A stretch of DNA of 64,000 bases, from the NCBI GenBank assembly GCA_023423535.1, contig JAFAFL010000105.1:54070-118069 (forward strand), given 5' to 3'. The notes under the pieces were generated by a model. The model saw nothing but the letters and a program-made list of their open reading frames with translations, was not told where the DNA came from and did no database searches. Made by a program: the position numbers and the translations under genes. This document shows, one piece after another, positions 8,986-17,219 of the stretch. This DNA is from Pseudomonadota bacterium. Lineage in GTDB: Bacteria; Myxococcota; Myxococcia; Myxococcales; Myxococcaceae. Each line of letters begins with the position of its first letter. The first letter of the stretch is position 1.

Positions 8986-9405
8986 CTACAGCGAGGGCGT
9001 GCCCGCGGCGATGAGATCGTCGAGGTACTTCGCGATCGCCAGCTCGCTCTGCACGTCGAGCTCGGTGAAGCGGACGTGGAAGGAGATGCCCTTGCCCGCG
9101 TCGGAGAGGCGGATGATCTCGCCCTGCGCGCGCAGCTCCTTCGGCACGCCGGGCAGACGGAAGCGCACGTCCACGAGCTTCCCGAGCGGCGGCGTCTGGC
9201 CCTGCCAGTGGATTCCGCCGATGGAGAGATCGCCCTCGCGCTCTTCCCAGTGCGCGTCGTCGCTGCCGGCGTCGCGCACGAGGAAGCTCATCGGGTAGCG
9301 CGGAGAGTCGCGGCGATCGTCCGCACGGCGATCCTTCGTGCGGCTGATGGGCTCCTCCGGGGTGTTCTCGCTCTTGCGGCGCTCGTTCTTGCGACGTTCG
9401 GCCAT
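8986..9405 (-). CDS. PilZ domain protein (putative c-di-GMP receptor)
   Basis: 139 aa. A very basic/charged N-terminal tail (~35 residues) leads into a PilZ domain with an Arg pair in DRRDSPRYPM and DLSIGGI (the D/NxSxxG motif), the elements that bind cyclic di-GMP. No other domain is present, so it would act through a partner. It is the last gene of the nucleoside phosphorylase operon, starting 10 bp after the purine nucleoside phosphorylase stop. The overlap with gene 8107-8982 is avoided by 3 bp (convergent). Confidence 0.85.
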   Translation of the reverse strand: MAERRKNERRKSENTPEEPISRTKDRRADDRRDSPRYPMSFLVRDAGSDDAHWEEREGDLSIGGIHWQGQTPPLGKLVDVRFRLPGVPKELRAQGEIIRLSDAGKGISFHVRFTELDVQSELAIAKYLDDLIAAGTPSL

Positions 9406-9415
9406 GGCGCTCTGA

Positions 9416-10252
9416 CTATACCTTCGCGGCCGCGAGGGCCGGCAGGAACTCGGTGAGCAGCGCGCCGAACACGTCCTTCACGCGGTTTGCGGTGTCGGCG
9501 ACCTCTTCGTGCGAGAGCGGCTGGTGGCCCATGCCCGCGGCGAGGTTCGTGATGCAGGAGATGCCCACCACCGGCACGCGCATGTGCGCCGCCGCCACGA
9601 CCTCCGGCACCGTGCTCATGCCCACCGCGTCCGCGCCGAGCGTGCGGAGCATGCGGATCTCCGCCGGCGTCTCGTACGAGGGACCGGAGACGATCGCGTA
9701 CACGCCCTGGCGCAGGTTCACGCGCTGGCGCATCGCGCAGTCGAGCAGCACCGCGCGCAGGTGCGGAGCGTAGGCGGCGGTCAGGTCCGGGAAGCGGGGT
9801 CCGAGCCGCTCGTCGTTGCGCCCGGTCAGCGCGTTCCAGCCCGAGAGGTTCAGGTGATCGGTGATGATCATCAGATCGCCGGGAGAGAAGTCGCGGTTGA
9901 TGCCGCCGGCGGCGTTGGTGACGACGAGGCCCGAGATGCCCAGCGCACAGAGCACGCGCGCGGGATAGGCGACCTGCGCGGGGGTGAAGCCCTCGTAGTA
10001 GTGGACGCGGCCCTGCATCGCGACCACGTCCACGCCTCCCACGCGCCCGAGCACCAGCCGTCCCGCGTGTCCCGGCACCGAGGACGTGGGGAAGTGCGGG
10101 AGCTCGGCGTACGGGATGACCACCTTGTCCTCGAACGCGTCGGCAAAGTCGCCGAGTCCGCTGCCGAGGATGATCCCGACCCGCGGCTTCAGCGCACCTG
10201 CGCGCTCGCGGATCGCCTTCGTCGTCTGTTGAAGCTGGTCGTACGGTTCCAT
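9416..10252 (-). CDS. Purine-nucleoside phosphorylase (trimeric type)
   Basis: 278 aa, the normal size for trimeric PNPs, which split inosine, guanosine and their deoxy forms into base and (deoxy)ribose-1-phosphate. Visible landmarks: ILGSGLGDF phosphate loop, PGHAGRLV, GRVHYYEG, TNAAGGIN, VSGPSYETPAE and GMSTVPEVVAA. The late SCITNLAAG asparagine is the residue associated with 6-oxopurine preference. Start ATG 10252; an ATG at 10267 (MLARRMEP) cannot be excluded. Gene order places it 35 bp after the fructosamine kinase homologue and 10 bp before the PilZ gene. Confidence 0.92.
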   Translation of the reverse strand: MEPYDQLQQTTKAIRERAGALKPRVGIILGSGLGDFADAFEDKVVIPYAELPHFPTSSVPGHAGRLVLGRVGGVDVVAMQGRVHYYEGFTPAQVAYPARVLCALGISGLVVTNAAGGINRDFSPGDLMIITDHLNLSGWNALTGRNDERLGPRFPDLTAAYAPHLRAVLLDCAMRQRVNLRQGVYAIVSGPSYETPAEIRMLRTLGADAVGMSTVPEVVAAAHMRVPVVGISCITNLAAGMGHQPLSHEEVADTANRVKDVFGALLTEFLPALAAAKV

Positions 10253-10287
10253 TCGCCGCGCCAGCATAGACGGCTGGGCAGAAGCCG

Positions 10288-11184
10288 CTACATCCCGGCC
10301 CGTTCGAGCCGTTCCAGCGAGCTTGCGACCGAGGAGGCGTACGAGCCGCCGAAGTGATTGAGGTGATTGAGCAGGTGGTAGAGGTTGTAGAGGTCCCGGC
10401 GCTCGTCGTAGCCGGGCTCCTGCGGCCAGGCCTCGCGGTACGCGGCGTAGAAGCGCGAGGGGAACGCGCCGAAGAGTTCGGTCATGGCCAGGTCCGCTTC
10501 GCGATCTCCGTAGTACGCGGCGGGATCGATGAGCCACGCGCGGCCGTTGGCGCCCGAGAGCTGGTTGCCGCTCCAGAGGTCGCCGTGGAGCGGTGAGGCG
10601 GGCGGCCCTGAAGGCAGCAGCGTGTGGAGGCGATCCAGGAGGGCCTGGGAGAGTCTCTCCAGACGCGGCGACCAGTGACCGCCAGCGCGTGCGCGCTCGA
10701 GTTGGGGACCGAGCCGCAGGTCGCGAAAGAAGACGGCCCAGTCGTCACGCCAGTCGTTGCGTTGCGGGAGCCGGCCGATGCGGTTGTCGCCGTCGAAGCC
10801 GTAGCGTGGGCGTGTATTGCCAGGGTCTTCCGCCGAGGCGCGGTGAAGCGCCGCCAGCGCATGGCCGAAGCCCTCCCAGTAGGCAGGCGTCGCGGGGCCC
10901 TCGTCGATCCACTCCAGAAGAAGGATCCCCTCCTCGTCGGAGACGTGGAGGACTTCGGGCACGCAGAGCCCAGTGCCCTCTGCCGCTTCCCGAAGCGCGC
11001 GCAGTCCCGCAGCCTCCGCCTCGAAACCGAGGCCCTTTCCCGACTTGAGGAAGAAGGGGCCGCGTGCGGTCTCGAGCCGCTGCGCGTGGGCGATGCATCC
11101 GCCGCCGACCGGGTGCATCGCGGTGATCGGCCCTGCTACGGACTCCAGCAGTTGGCGTGACGGTCGGCTGCTGCCGGGGCTCAC
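10288..11184 (-). CDS. Fructosamine/ribulosamine kinase homologue (FN3K family)
   Basis: 298 aa, full length for bacterial FN3K homologues. Kinase-like fold with GGGCIAHAQRL glycine loop region, FFLKSG lysine, the catalytic HGDLWSGN near residue 200 and the metal-binding IDPAAYYGDREADLAM. Bacterial members phosphorylate O3 of protein-bound ribulosamines/erythrulosamines, which destabilises the adduct and frees the lysine. The GTG start at 11184 overlaps the LMW-PTP stop (GTGA), so the two are translationally coupled. That pairing supports a deglycation role better than either gene alone. Confidence 0.88.
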   Translation of the reverse strand: MSPGSSRPSRQLLESVAGPITAMHPVGGGCIAHAQRLETARGPFFLKSGKGLGFEAEAAGLRALREAAEGTGLCVPEVLHVSDEEGILLLEWIDEGPATPAYWEGFGHALAALHRASAEDPGNTRPRYGFDGDNRIGRLPQRNDWRDDWAVFFRDLRLGPQLERARAGGHWSPRLERLSQALLDRLHTLLPSGPPASPLHGDLWSGNQLSGANGRAWLIDPAAYYGDREADLAMTELFGAFPSRFYAAYREAWPQEPGYDERRDLYNLYHLLNHLNHFGGSYASSVASSLERLERAGM

Positions 11185-11675
11185 AAACCGTGCTCGCGAC
11201 GCAGGTGCTCGAGCAGCGAGCGGCCCGTGCGATCGACGATCTCGTACACAAGGTCGAAGTCCGCCTGCGCGCCGTAGTAGGGGTCCGGCACCTCTCCGTC
11301 CTCGGGCTGCGGATCGAAGTCGCGGAAGAGCGCGATGCGTGCGCGCTGGTCCTCCGTCTGCGCGAGCCTCCGCGTGTTGGCGAGGTTCTGCCGATCCATG
11401 ACGAGGATGTGATCCCACCCCTCCAGATCGCGTGCGCTCGCCAGCGTTCGGGCCCGCTGGCCGCTGATGTCCACGCCGCGTCCCAGCGCCGTTGCGCACA
11501 TGCGGGAGTCGGGCGGCTTGCCCACGTGCCAGTCGCCCGTGCCGGCGGAGGCGATCTCGAAGTGGGCAGCGAGCCCAGCGCGAACGACGTGGTGGCGGAA
11601 CACACCTTCCGCGATCGGGCTGCGGCAGATGTTCCCGAGGCACACGAAGAGGATGCGGAGCGGTCGGCGGGTCAT
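11181..11675 (-). CDS. Low-molecular-weight protein-tyrosine-phosphatase family (probable ribulosamine-5-phosphatase)
   Basis: 164 aa. Complete LMW-PTP: the CLGNICRSP loop (C-x5-R-S) near the N-terminus and the general-acid motif VPDPYYG near residue 130. LMW-PTPs act on phosphotyrosine, but human LMW-PTP-A and bacterial homologues next to FN3K genes have been shown to dephosphorylate protein-bound ribulosamine-5-phosphate. Here the gene overlaps an FN3K homologue by 4 nt (GTGA) and the preceding gene by 4 nt (ATGA). No exopolysaccharide tyrosine-kinase gene is nearby, which argues against a Wzb-type role. Confidence 0.88.
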   Translation of the reverse strand: MTRRPLRILFVCLGNICRSPIAEGVFRHHVVRAGLAAHFEIASAGTGDWHVGKPPDSRMCATALGRGVDISGQRARTLASARDLEGWDHILVMDRQNLANTRRLAQTEDQRARIALFRDFDPQPEDGEVPDPYYGAQADFDLVYEIVDRTGRSLLEHLRREHGL

Positions 11676-12454
11676 GGAGGATCGGTCCGAAGGAGTTCGC
11701 GGAAGAGGACCTCTGCCGCGTCCTCGAAGAGCCGGTTCGCCGCGATGACGCCGCCGCAGTGCGCGGGCTCTCGCGCGAAGGTGAGCACAGGGCACTTCGC
11801 CAGCACCGCGTCCCAGAACGCTTCGCTGCCGGCCGGGAGCAGGTGGCGGCGGATGAGCTCTCGCGGCCAGGGGACGACCTCCGTCGGATCCGCGTCGCTC
11901 AGCGTGGTGAAGCAGTCGAGATCCACGTCGAGAATGATCGCTCCCGCTTTCGCGATCAGCGCACCGACGTCGCTCGTCGTGCCTGCGGGCGTCGTTGCGA
12001 AGCCGTGCGCGACGCGATCGATCGTCGGTGCGCGCAGCAGCGTGTGCGTCTCGCCGCGGCGATCCGTGTAGGTGTCCCTGTCGAAGGCGCCTCGCGGTGA
12101 GCCGCGCGCGATCGCGATCACGTCTCCCACCAGCCCCAGCTCCATCGCCGCGAGGATGTGATCGTAGTTGCGCACGTCGAGCGTCCAGCGCGCGTACTCG
12201 TCGAGCTGCCGGAGCGTGTATCCCTCTGTAGGAAGCGCTTCGAGCGACTGCGCGTTCGGCGGAACCAGATCGAAGTGCCGGTCCAGCGTCAGCAGCAGCG
12301 CGCCCTTTCGATCTCCGAGCGCCAGGCCCCAGGACGGCAGCGCCAGCCGATGCGGATCGAAGAGGAAGGCATCCTTCGGGCCTCTGCCTCCTTCCAGCGA
12401 GAGCCTCGTCACGCCCGCCAGTCGCAGGTGCAGCAGCGGATCTTCCATGCTCAT
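11672..12454 (-). CDS. UPF0489-like (arginase-fold) protein
   Basis: 260 aa. Not assigned with certainty. It resembles the UPF0489 family, predicted relatives of arginase-type metallohydrolases: LTLDRHFDLVPP early, and an acidic metal-binding-like IILDVDLDCF at roughly residues 165-175, which recalls the DxDxD strand of arginases. Function of the family is unknown. Both ends overlap neighbours by ATGA (IMPase-like upstream, LMW-PTP downstream), so it is produced in fixed proportion with them and may belong to the same sugar-damage pathway, by context only. Confidence 0.6.
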   Translation of the reverse strand: MSMEDPLLHLRLAGVTRLSLEGGRGPKDAFLFDPHRLALPSWGLALGDRKGALLLTLDRHFDLVPPNAQSLEALPTEGYTLRQLDEYARWTLDVRNYDHILAAMELGLVGDVIAIARGSPRGAFDRDTYTDRRGETHTLLRAPTIDRVAHGFATTPAGTTSDVGALIAKAGAIILDVDLDCFTTLSDADPTEVVPWPRELIRRHLLPAGSEAFWDAVLAKCPVLTFAREPAHCGGVIAANRLFEDAAEVLFRELLRTDPP

Positions 12455-13149
12455 GACGGAGGAGCCTCGCCGGCACCGAAGTCAGCTGCGACGCGAAGGC
12501 CGGCTGCACGCGCGAGCGCCGGGAAGAGCGAGGGATTCGCACCGACGAGAGGGCCACCATCCCGGAACGCGACGCGCCCGCCAGCCTCCATGAGGATGAG
12601 CACCGGCGCGGTCAGCGGCACAGGATCGTGGAAGCCCGCGACGTAGCAACCGTCCAGCGCACCCGCGGCGACGAGGCAGAGGTCCCACGAAAGCACGCCA
12701 GAGGTCCGATACGCGGGCGGGGTCGCGAGCAGACGAGACACGGTCTGCATGAACGCATCCGCCGCTTCGTCGTCCGCTGCCGCGCGATCCTGCTGTGTGA
12801 CCTCGAGCGCGACCAGCGAGCGGTGGAAGGTCGCGCAGGTGCTGGGCTCGATGCGCGCGCCGTTCAAGTGCGCGCCCCCGCCGCGACGGGCGGTGTAGCG
12901 CTCGGCGGTCATCGGCGAGACCACGGACGACTGGCTGACCGCACCGGAGCTCTCCACGAGCCACGCGCAGAGCGTCCACGCGCCGATGCGGCGCTCGAAG
13001 TTCTCCGCGCCATCGAGGGCGAGCTGCCATTCACCTTCGGGCGTGGGCGGGATGAGGGCGCGTGCCGCATCTTCGGCTTCGCTCGCGGTTGCTCCGCCGC
13101 GTTCGAACACCGCCCGAGCGCGCGCGGCCGCCTCCGCCACCCACTCCAA
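12451..13149 (-). CDS. Inositol-monophosphatase-like protein, probably degenerate
   Basis: 232 aa, shorter than the ~260 aa typical of IMPases. The C-terminal half is recognisable (SWDLCLVAAGALDG, then a GGRVxF stretch and NPSLF), and LALDGAENF aligns with the metal motif DPxDGTxNF. However, the first Asp is Leu, the Thr is Ala, and the upstream GEE motif is missing. It may therefore bind a substrate without hydrolysing it. TTG start at 13149 is chosen because GGAG sits 7 nt upstream inside the end of pdp, whose stop is 3 nt away. Overlaps the next gene by ATGA. Confidence 0.65.
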   Translation of the reverse strand: MEWVAEAAARARAVFERGGATASEAEDAARALIPPTPEGEWQLALDGAENFERRIGAWTLCAWLVESSGAVSQSSVVSPMTAERYTARRGGGAHLNGARIEPSTCATFHRSLVALEVTQQDRAAADDEAADAFMQTVSRLLATPPAYRTSGVLSWDLCLVAAGALDGCYVAGFHDPVPLTAPVLILMEAGGRVAFRDGGPLVGANPSLFPALARAAGLRVAADFGAGEAPPS

Positions 13150-13152
13150 GGG

Positions 13153-14457
13153 CTACTCCAACCGCTCGTGGACGAGCGGCCGCTCCGCCGGCGCCTGCGG
13201 CCCGAAGCGATAGGCCGCGAGCAAGCGGCGCTCCACGTCCGCGAGCCTCTCGGGATGGTCGTACTTCACGCGCACGATCACGTCGCCCGCGCGCACGCGA
13301 TCGCCGACCTTCTTCTCCAGCAGGAAGCCCACGCCCGGCGCGATGACGCTGTCCACGCGCTCACGTCCCGCGCCGAGCGCCACGCCCGCGAGGCCCACCG
13401 CCTCCGAGTCGATTCCGGTGACGAAGCCGTCTTCCGGCGCCTTCACCTCGGCCTCGTGACGCGCCTGCGGCAGCCGCGAGAAGTCGAGCATCGCCTGCGG
13501 ATCGCCGCCCTGCGCCCGGACGATCTCGCAGAGCTTCTCCACCGCCGCGCCGTTGTCGATCACCCGCTGCAGCATCGCGCGGGCCTCTGGGATGTCCTTC
13601 GCGCGCTTGCCCAGCACGAGCATCTCCGCGGTCAGCGCGAGCGTGATCTCCGTGTAGTCGGCGGGCGCCTTGCCCTGCAGCATCTCCACCGCTTCGACGA
13701 CCTCGAGCGAGTTGCCCACCGCGCGACCGAGCGGCTGGTCCATGTCGGTGAGCAGCGCCACGACCTTGCGGTCCATCTGCGCGCCGATCCCGATCATCGT
13801 GTTCGCGAGCTTGCGCGCGTCCTCGAGGGTCTTCATGAACGCGCCCGAGCCGACCTTCACGTCGAGCACCAGCGCGTCGATGCCCTCCGCGAGCTTCTTG
13901 CTCATGATCGAGGACGCGATGAGCGGGATGCAGTCCACCGTCGCGGTCACGTCTCGCAGCGCGTAGAGCTTCTTGTCCGCCGGCGCGAGCGTCGCCGTCT
14001 GACCGATGAGGCACGCGCGCACGTCGCGCACGAGGCGCCGGTAGTCCGGCACGCCGAGATCCACGCGGAAGCCGGGGATGGACTCGAGCTTGTCCAGCGT
14101 CCCGCCGGTGTGTCCGAGCCCACGGCCAGAGATCATCGGCACCGGCACGTCACACGCAGCGGCGAGCGGCGCGAGGGAGAGCGAGACCTTGTCGCCCACG
14201 CCACCGGTGGAGTGCTTGTCCACCTTCACGCCCGGGATGTCCGAGAGGTCGAGCACCTCGCCAGACTCCAGCATCGCGCGCGCCCAGGCGCCGAGCTCTT
14301 CCGGGTCGAGCCCGCGGAAGAAGATCGCCATCAGCATGGCGGACATCTGGTAGTCCGGAACGGTGCCCGCGGTGTACGCGTCGATGAAGGAGCGGATCGC
14401 GGAGGTCGGCAGCTTGCGGCCGTCTCGCTTGGCCTTGATGAGCTCGTAGGGCGTCAC
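13153..14457 (-). CDS. pdp: Pyrimidine-nucleoside (thymidine) phosphorylase
   Basis: 434 aa, the standard length. It has the anthranilate phosphoribosyltransferase-like fold with KHSTGGVGDKVS phosphate site, RGLGHTGGTLDKLESIPG, SSIMSKKLA, LDVKVGSGAFMK and a C-terminal barrel-sandwich domain. It phosphorolyses uridine/thymidine (and deoxyuridine) to base and pentose-1-phosphate. GTG start at 14457 (VTPYELI); no strong ribosome-binding site is visible. First gene of the operon to 8986 and divergent from the nucleoside ABC transporter operon with 57 bp between them, so one regulator could control uptake and cleavage. Sequence does not decide between Pdp and DeoA specificity. Confidence 0.93.
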   Translation of the reverse strand: MTPYELIKAKRDGRKLPTSAIRSFIDAYTAGTVPDYQMSAMLMAIFFRGLDPEELGAWARAMLESGEVLDLSDIPGVKVDKHSTGGVGDKVSLSLAPLAAACDVPVPMISGRGLGHTGGTLDKLESIPGFRVDLGVPDYRRLVRDVRACLIGQTATLAPADKKLYALRDVTATVDCIPLIASSIMSKKLAEGIDALVLDVKVGSGAFMKTLEDARKLANTMIGIGAQMDRKVVALLTDMDQPLGRAVGNSLEVVEAVEMLQGKAPADYTEITLALTAEMLVLGKRAKDIPEARAMLQRVIDNGAAVEKLCEIVRAQGGDPQAMLDFSRLPQARHEAEVKAPEDGFVTGIDSEAVGLAGVALGAGRERVDSVIAPGVGFLLEKKVGDRVRAGDVIVRVKYDHPERLADVERRLLAAYRFGPQAPAERPLVHERLE

Positions 14458-14514
14458 GCGAAGGTGGATACCAGAGACAGAGGGGCCCGTCGAAAGTCTG
14501 GTAGAAGGCCGCGC

Positions 14515-15693
14515 ATGGCGCATCGTCCCCTGCCCGTGCTCCTCGCCTTCGTCGCCCTGCTCGCCGTCGCCTCTCCTGCCTGCAAGAAGTCCTCTTCGGA
14601 ATCTGCGGACGCTCCGGCCGCGCGGTCCTTGAAGGTGGGCCTCGTCACCGACGTGGGCGGCCGGGGAGATCAGTCTTTCAACGATTCCGCGCTGCGCGGC
14701 CTCGAGCTGTGGGCGGCAGGCAAGAAGCACCAGGGCGGGCGCTACGTCGAGGCCACTACGGACGAGGTGCAGGCGTCGCTCTCCGAGGATCTCCGCGCGC
14801 GTGAGCCGAAGATCGCGCCGGTGGGCGTGACGCCGGTGGTGCTGCAGAGCCGCGCACAGGAGGACTACGAGCCGAACCTGCAGCTGCTCGCGGACCAGAA
14901 GGCCTCGCTGATCGTCGGCGTGGGGTTCATGCTCGAGAACGCGATCGAGGCCGCGGCCCGCCGCAACCCGGAGTCGAAGTTCCTCCTCATCGACAGCCCG
15001 CTCATCGACGCACAGGGCAAGCCGTTCTCGCTGCCGAACGTGAAGACGGTGGTCTTCAAGGAGGAAGAGGGGTCGTTCCTCGTCGGCGCGCTGGCCGGCC
15101 TCGTGAGCAAGAGCGGCAAGGTGGGCTTCGTCGGCGGCATGGAGATTCCGCTGATCAAGAAGTTCGAGACCGGTTTCCGCGCGGGCGTGCGCACGACGAA
15201 GACGGATGCGCAGACCCTGGTTGGATACACCGGCAGCTTCGACAACGTGGCGGCGGGCAAGCAGGTGGCTCAGGACCTCCTGTCGAAGGGCGCGGACATC
15301 ATCTTCCACGCGGCGGGCTCCGACGGGCTGGGCGTGATCCAGGCGGTGAAGGAGGCGCGTGCGCGGGGGCGTGACGTGTACGTGATCGGCGTCGATTCGG
15401 ATCAGTCGCACGTGGCGCCGGACGCTGTGCTGACGAGCATGGTGAAGCGCGTGGACCTCGCGGTGTGGGAGGCGTCCCGCGAGCTGTCGCAAGGCCAGTT
15501 CACCGCGGGCGATTCGGTGTGGGGCCTGCGCGAGGGCGGTGTGACCGCCGCCGACGTGCGCGTGGAGTTCGAGGGCAAGACCGCGGCGTTGGAGCGCGTG
15601 GCGGCGCTGCGCCGGGAGATCGTCGAAGGCCGCATCCAGGTACCGGCGAGCGAGACGGAGCTGGCGAAGTTCGCCGAGGGACAGCAGCGCTGA
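14515..15693 (+). CDS. BMP/PnrA-family substrate-binding lipoprotein (nucleoside ABC transporter)
   Basis: 392 aa. N-terminal hydrophobic signal with cysteine at ~21 (ASPACKKSS), then a Ser/Ala linker and a basic-membrane-protein (BMP/PnrA) fold: KVGLVTDVGGRGDQSFND, IVGVGFMLENAI, VGFVGGMEIP, IFHAAGSDGLGV and VIGVDSDQ. BMP proteins characterised in several bacteria bind nucleosides. It heads a four-gene ABC operon, and the opposite-facing neighbour is a pyrimidine-nucleoside phosphorylase, which supports nucleosides as cargo. ATG at 14515; the stop overlaps the start of the ATPase gene. Confidence 0.9.
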   Translation: MAHRPLPVLLAFVALLAVASPACKKSSSESADAPAARSLKVGLVTDVGGRGDQSFNDSALRGLELWAAGKKHQGGRYVEATTDEVQASLSEDLRAREPKIAPVGVTPVVLQSRAQEDYEPNLQLLADQKASLIVGVGFMLENAIEAAARRNPESKFLLIDSPLIDAQGKPFSLPNVKTVVFKEEEGSFLVGALAGLVSKSGKVGFVGGMEIPLIKKFETGFRAGVRTTKTDAQTLVGYTGSFDNVAAGKQVAQDLLSKGADIIFHAAGSDGLGVIQAVKEARARGRDVYVIGVDSDQSHVAPDAVLTSMVKRVDLAVWEASRELSQGQFTAGDSVWGLREGGVTAADVRVEFEGKTAALERVAALRREIVEGRIQVPASETELAKFAEGQQR

Positions 15694-17219
15694 TCTCGCT
15701 CCGCAACATCTGCAAGCGCTTCGGGCGGACGCAGGCGCTGGACGACGTGTCGCTGGAGATCCGTCGCGGCGAGTTGCTGGCGATCGTCGGCGAGAACGGC
15801 GCGGGCAAGTCGTCGCTGATGAACGTCCTCTACGGGCTCTATCAGCCGGACAGGGGCGAGCTGCACGTCCGCGGCAAGCCGGTGACGCTGAAGGGACCGC
15901 GCGACGCGATCGCGCTGGGCATCGGGATGGTGCACCAGCACTTCATGCTCGTGCCGCCGCTGACGGTGGCGGAGAACGTGGTGCTCGGCCGCGAGCCGAC
16001 GAAGCGCGGGCTGCTCGATCTGGACGCCGCGTGCAGGCAGGTGGCGGAGACGTGTCGTCGCTTCGGCTTCGCGCTCGATCCGCGCGCGCGCGTAGAGGAC
16101 CTATCCGTCGGGTCGCAGCAGAAGGTGGAGATCGTGAAGGCGCTGCACCGCGGTGCGGACGTGGTGGTGCTCGACGAGCCGACCGCGGTGCTCACGCCGC
16201 AGGAGGCGACCGAGCTTTATGCAGTCGCACGCAAGCTGGTGAGTGACGGGCACAGCGTGGTGCTCATCAGCCACAAGCTGCGCGAGGTGCTTGGTGTCGC
16301 GGACCGGATCGCGGTGATGCGCCGGGGCCGGATGGTGGCGGAGGTGCGGCCGCAGGACACGACCGCCGAGGCACTCGCCGCGGAGATGATCGGCAGGAGC
16401 GCGCCGGCACCGCTGGAGGTGGAGCGCGCGCCGGACGCTTCCACGGGGCCTCGCGTCAAGGCGGCGATCCTCGAGGTGAAGGACCTCGTCGCCCGCAGAG
16501 CGGACCGTTCGCTCGCGCTGGACCGCGTGTCGTTGCGTGTAGGTGCCGGAGAGATCGTCGGCATCGCGGGCGTGGACGGCAACGGTCAGCGCGAGCTCGC
16601 GGAGGTCCTCACCGGCCTTCGCGCGGCAGCTTCCGGATCCGTCACGTTCCTTGGTGAGGAGGTGCTGGGCCTGTCACCCGGCGCGCTGCGCGAGCGAGGC
16701 GTGGGACACGTGCCCGAGGATCGTCTGCTGCGCGCGGTGGTGGGGCCGATGAGCGTGGAGGAGAACGCGTCGCTCGGGCGGCATCGCCTTCCTCCGTTCG
16801 CGAAGGGCCCGCTGATCGACTTCGCTGGACGCCGCGCTCACGTGGAGACGCTGATGGAGAGCTACGACGTGCGCCCGCGCGATCCGACGCTGCGCATCGC
16901 GGAGCTCTCGGGAGGCAACCAGCAGAAGGTGGTGATGGCGCGAGAGCTGGAGGCAAAGCCGAAGCTGCTCGTGGTCGTGCAGCCCACCCGAGGACTCGAC
17001 GTGGCCGCGGTCTCCGCCATCCATGCACGGCTGCGCGCGCACCGTGACGCGGGCGCGGGGATCCTCCTCGTGTCGCTCGATCTGGAGGAGGTGCTCGCCC
17101 TCGCGGATCGCGCGTACGTCATGTTCGGCGGACGGATCACCGGAGAGCGCTCGCGCGGAGGCTTCGACGAGGCGGAGCTGGGACGGATGATGCTCGGGGC
17201 GGTCCATGGCGCAGCCTGA
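15690..17219 (+). CDS. BMP-type ABC transporter ATP-binding protein (two ATPase domains)
   Basis: 509 aa, two fused ABC domains as in sugar/nucleoside importers of the RbsA/BmpA class. Domain 1 has GENGAGKSS Walker A, LSVGSQQKVEI signature and VVLDEPTAVL. Domain 2 has a degenerate Walker A (GVDGNGQRE) and LSGGNQQKV, the usual asymmetry of this class. No ATG/GTG/TTG precedes the first conserved strand (ISLRNICKRFG). A CTG at 15690, overlapping the upstream TGA as CTGA and preceded by GAGGGA 8-9 nt away, is the only fitting start. The next possible ATG falls after Walker A. Confidence 0.9.
   Translation: MISLRNICKRFGRTQALDDVSLEIRRGELLAIVGENGAGKSSLMNVLYGLYQPDRGELHVRGKPVTLKGPRDAIALGIGMVHQHFMLVPPLTVAENVVLGREPTKRGLLDLDAACRQVAETCRRFGFALDPRARVEDLSVGSQQKVEIVKALHRGADVVVLDEPTAVLTPQEATELYAVARKLVSDGHSVVLISHKLREVLGVADRIAVMRRGRMVAEVRPQDTTAEALAAEMIGRSAPAPLEVERAPDASTGPRVKAAILEVKDLVARRADRSLALDRVSLRVGAGEIVGIAGVDGNGQRELAEVLTGLRAAASGSVTFLGEEVLGLSPGALRERGVGHVPEDRLLRAVVGPMSVEENASLGRHRLPPFAKGPLIDFAGRRAHVETLMESYDVRPRDPTLRIAELSGGNQQKVVMARELEAKPKLLVVVQPTRGLDVAAVSAIHARLRAHRDAGAGILLVSLDLEEVLALADRAYVMFGGRITGERSRGGFDEAELGRMMLGAVHGAA

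Noticed and set aside
11181..11675. LMW-PTP as a Wzb-type exopolysaccharide regulator
   Set aside because: No BY-kinase, Wza or glycosyltransferase gene is nearby. The coupled FN3K gene supports a deglycation role instead.
12628..14514. Long plus-strand reading frame running antisense through the pdp/IMPase region
   Set aside because: High-GC shadow frame of pdp and its neighbours; the amino acid content is Arg/His/Ala-rich with no domain. The real plus-strand gene in this frame begins at 14515.
14458..14514. Riboswitch between pdp and the nucleoside transporter operon
   Set aside because: Only 57 bp separate the starts, too short for known purine or other riboswitches, and no conserved core is visible.
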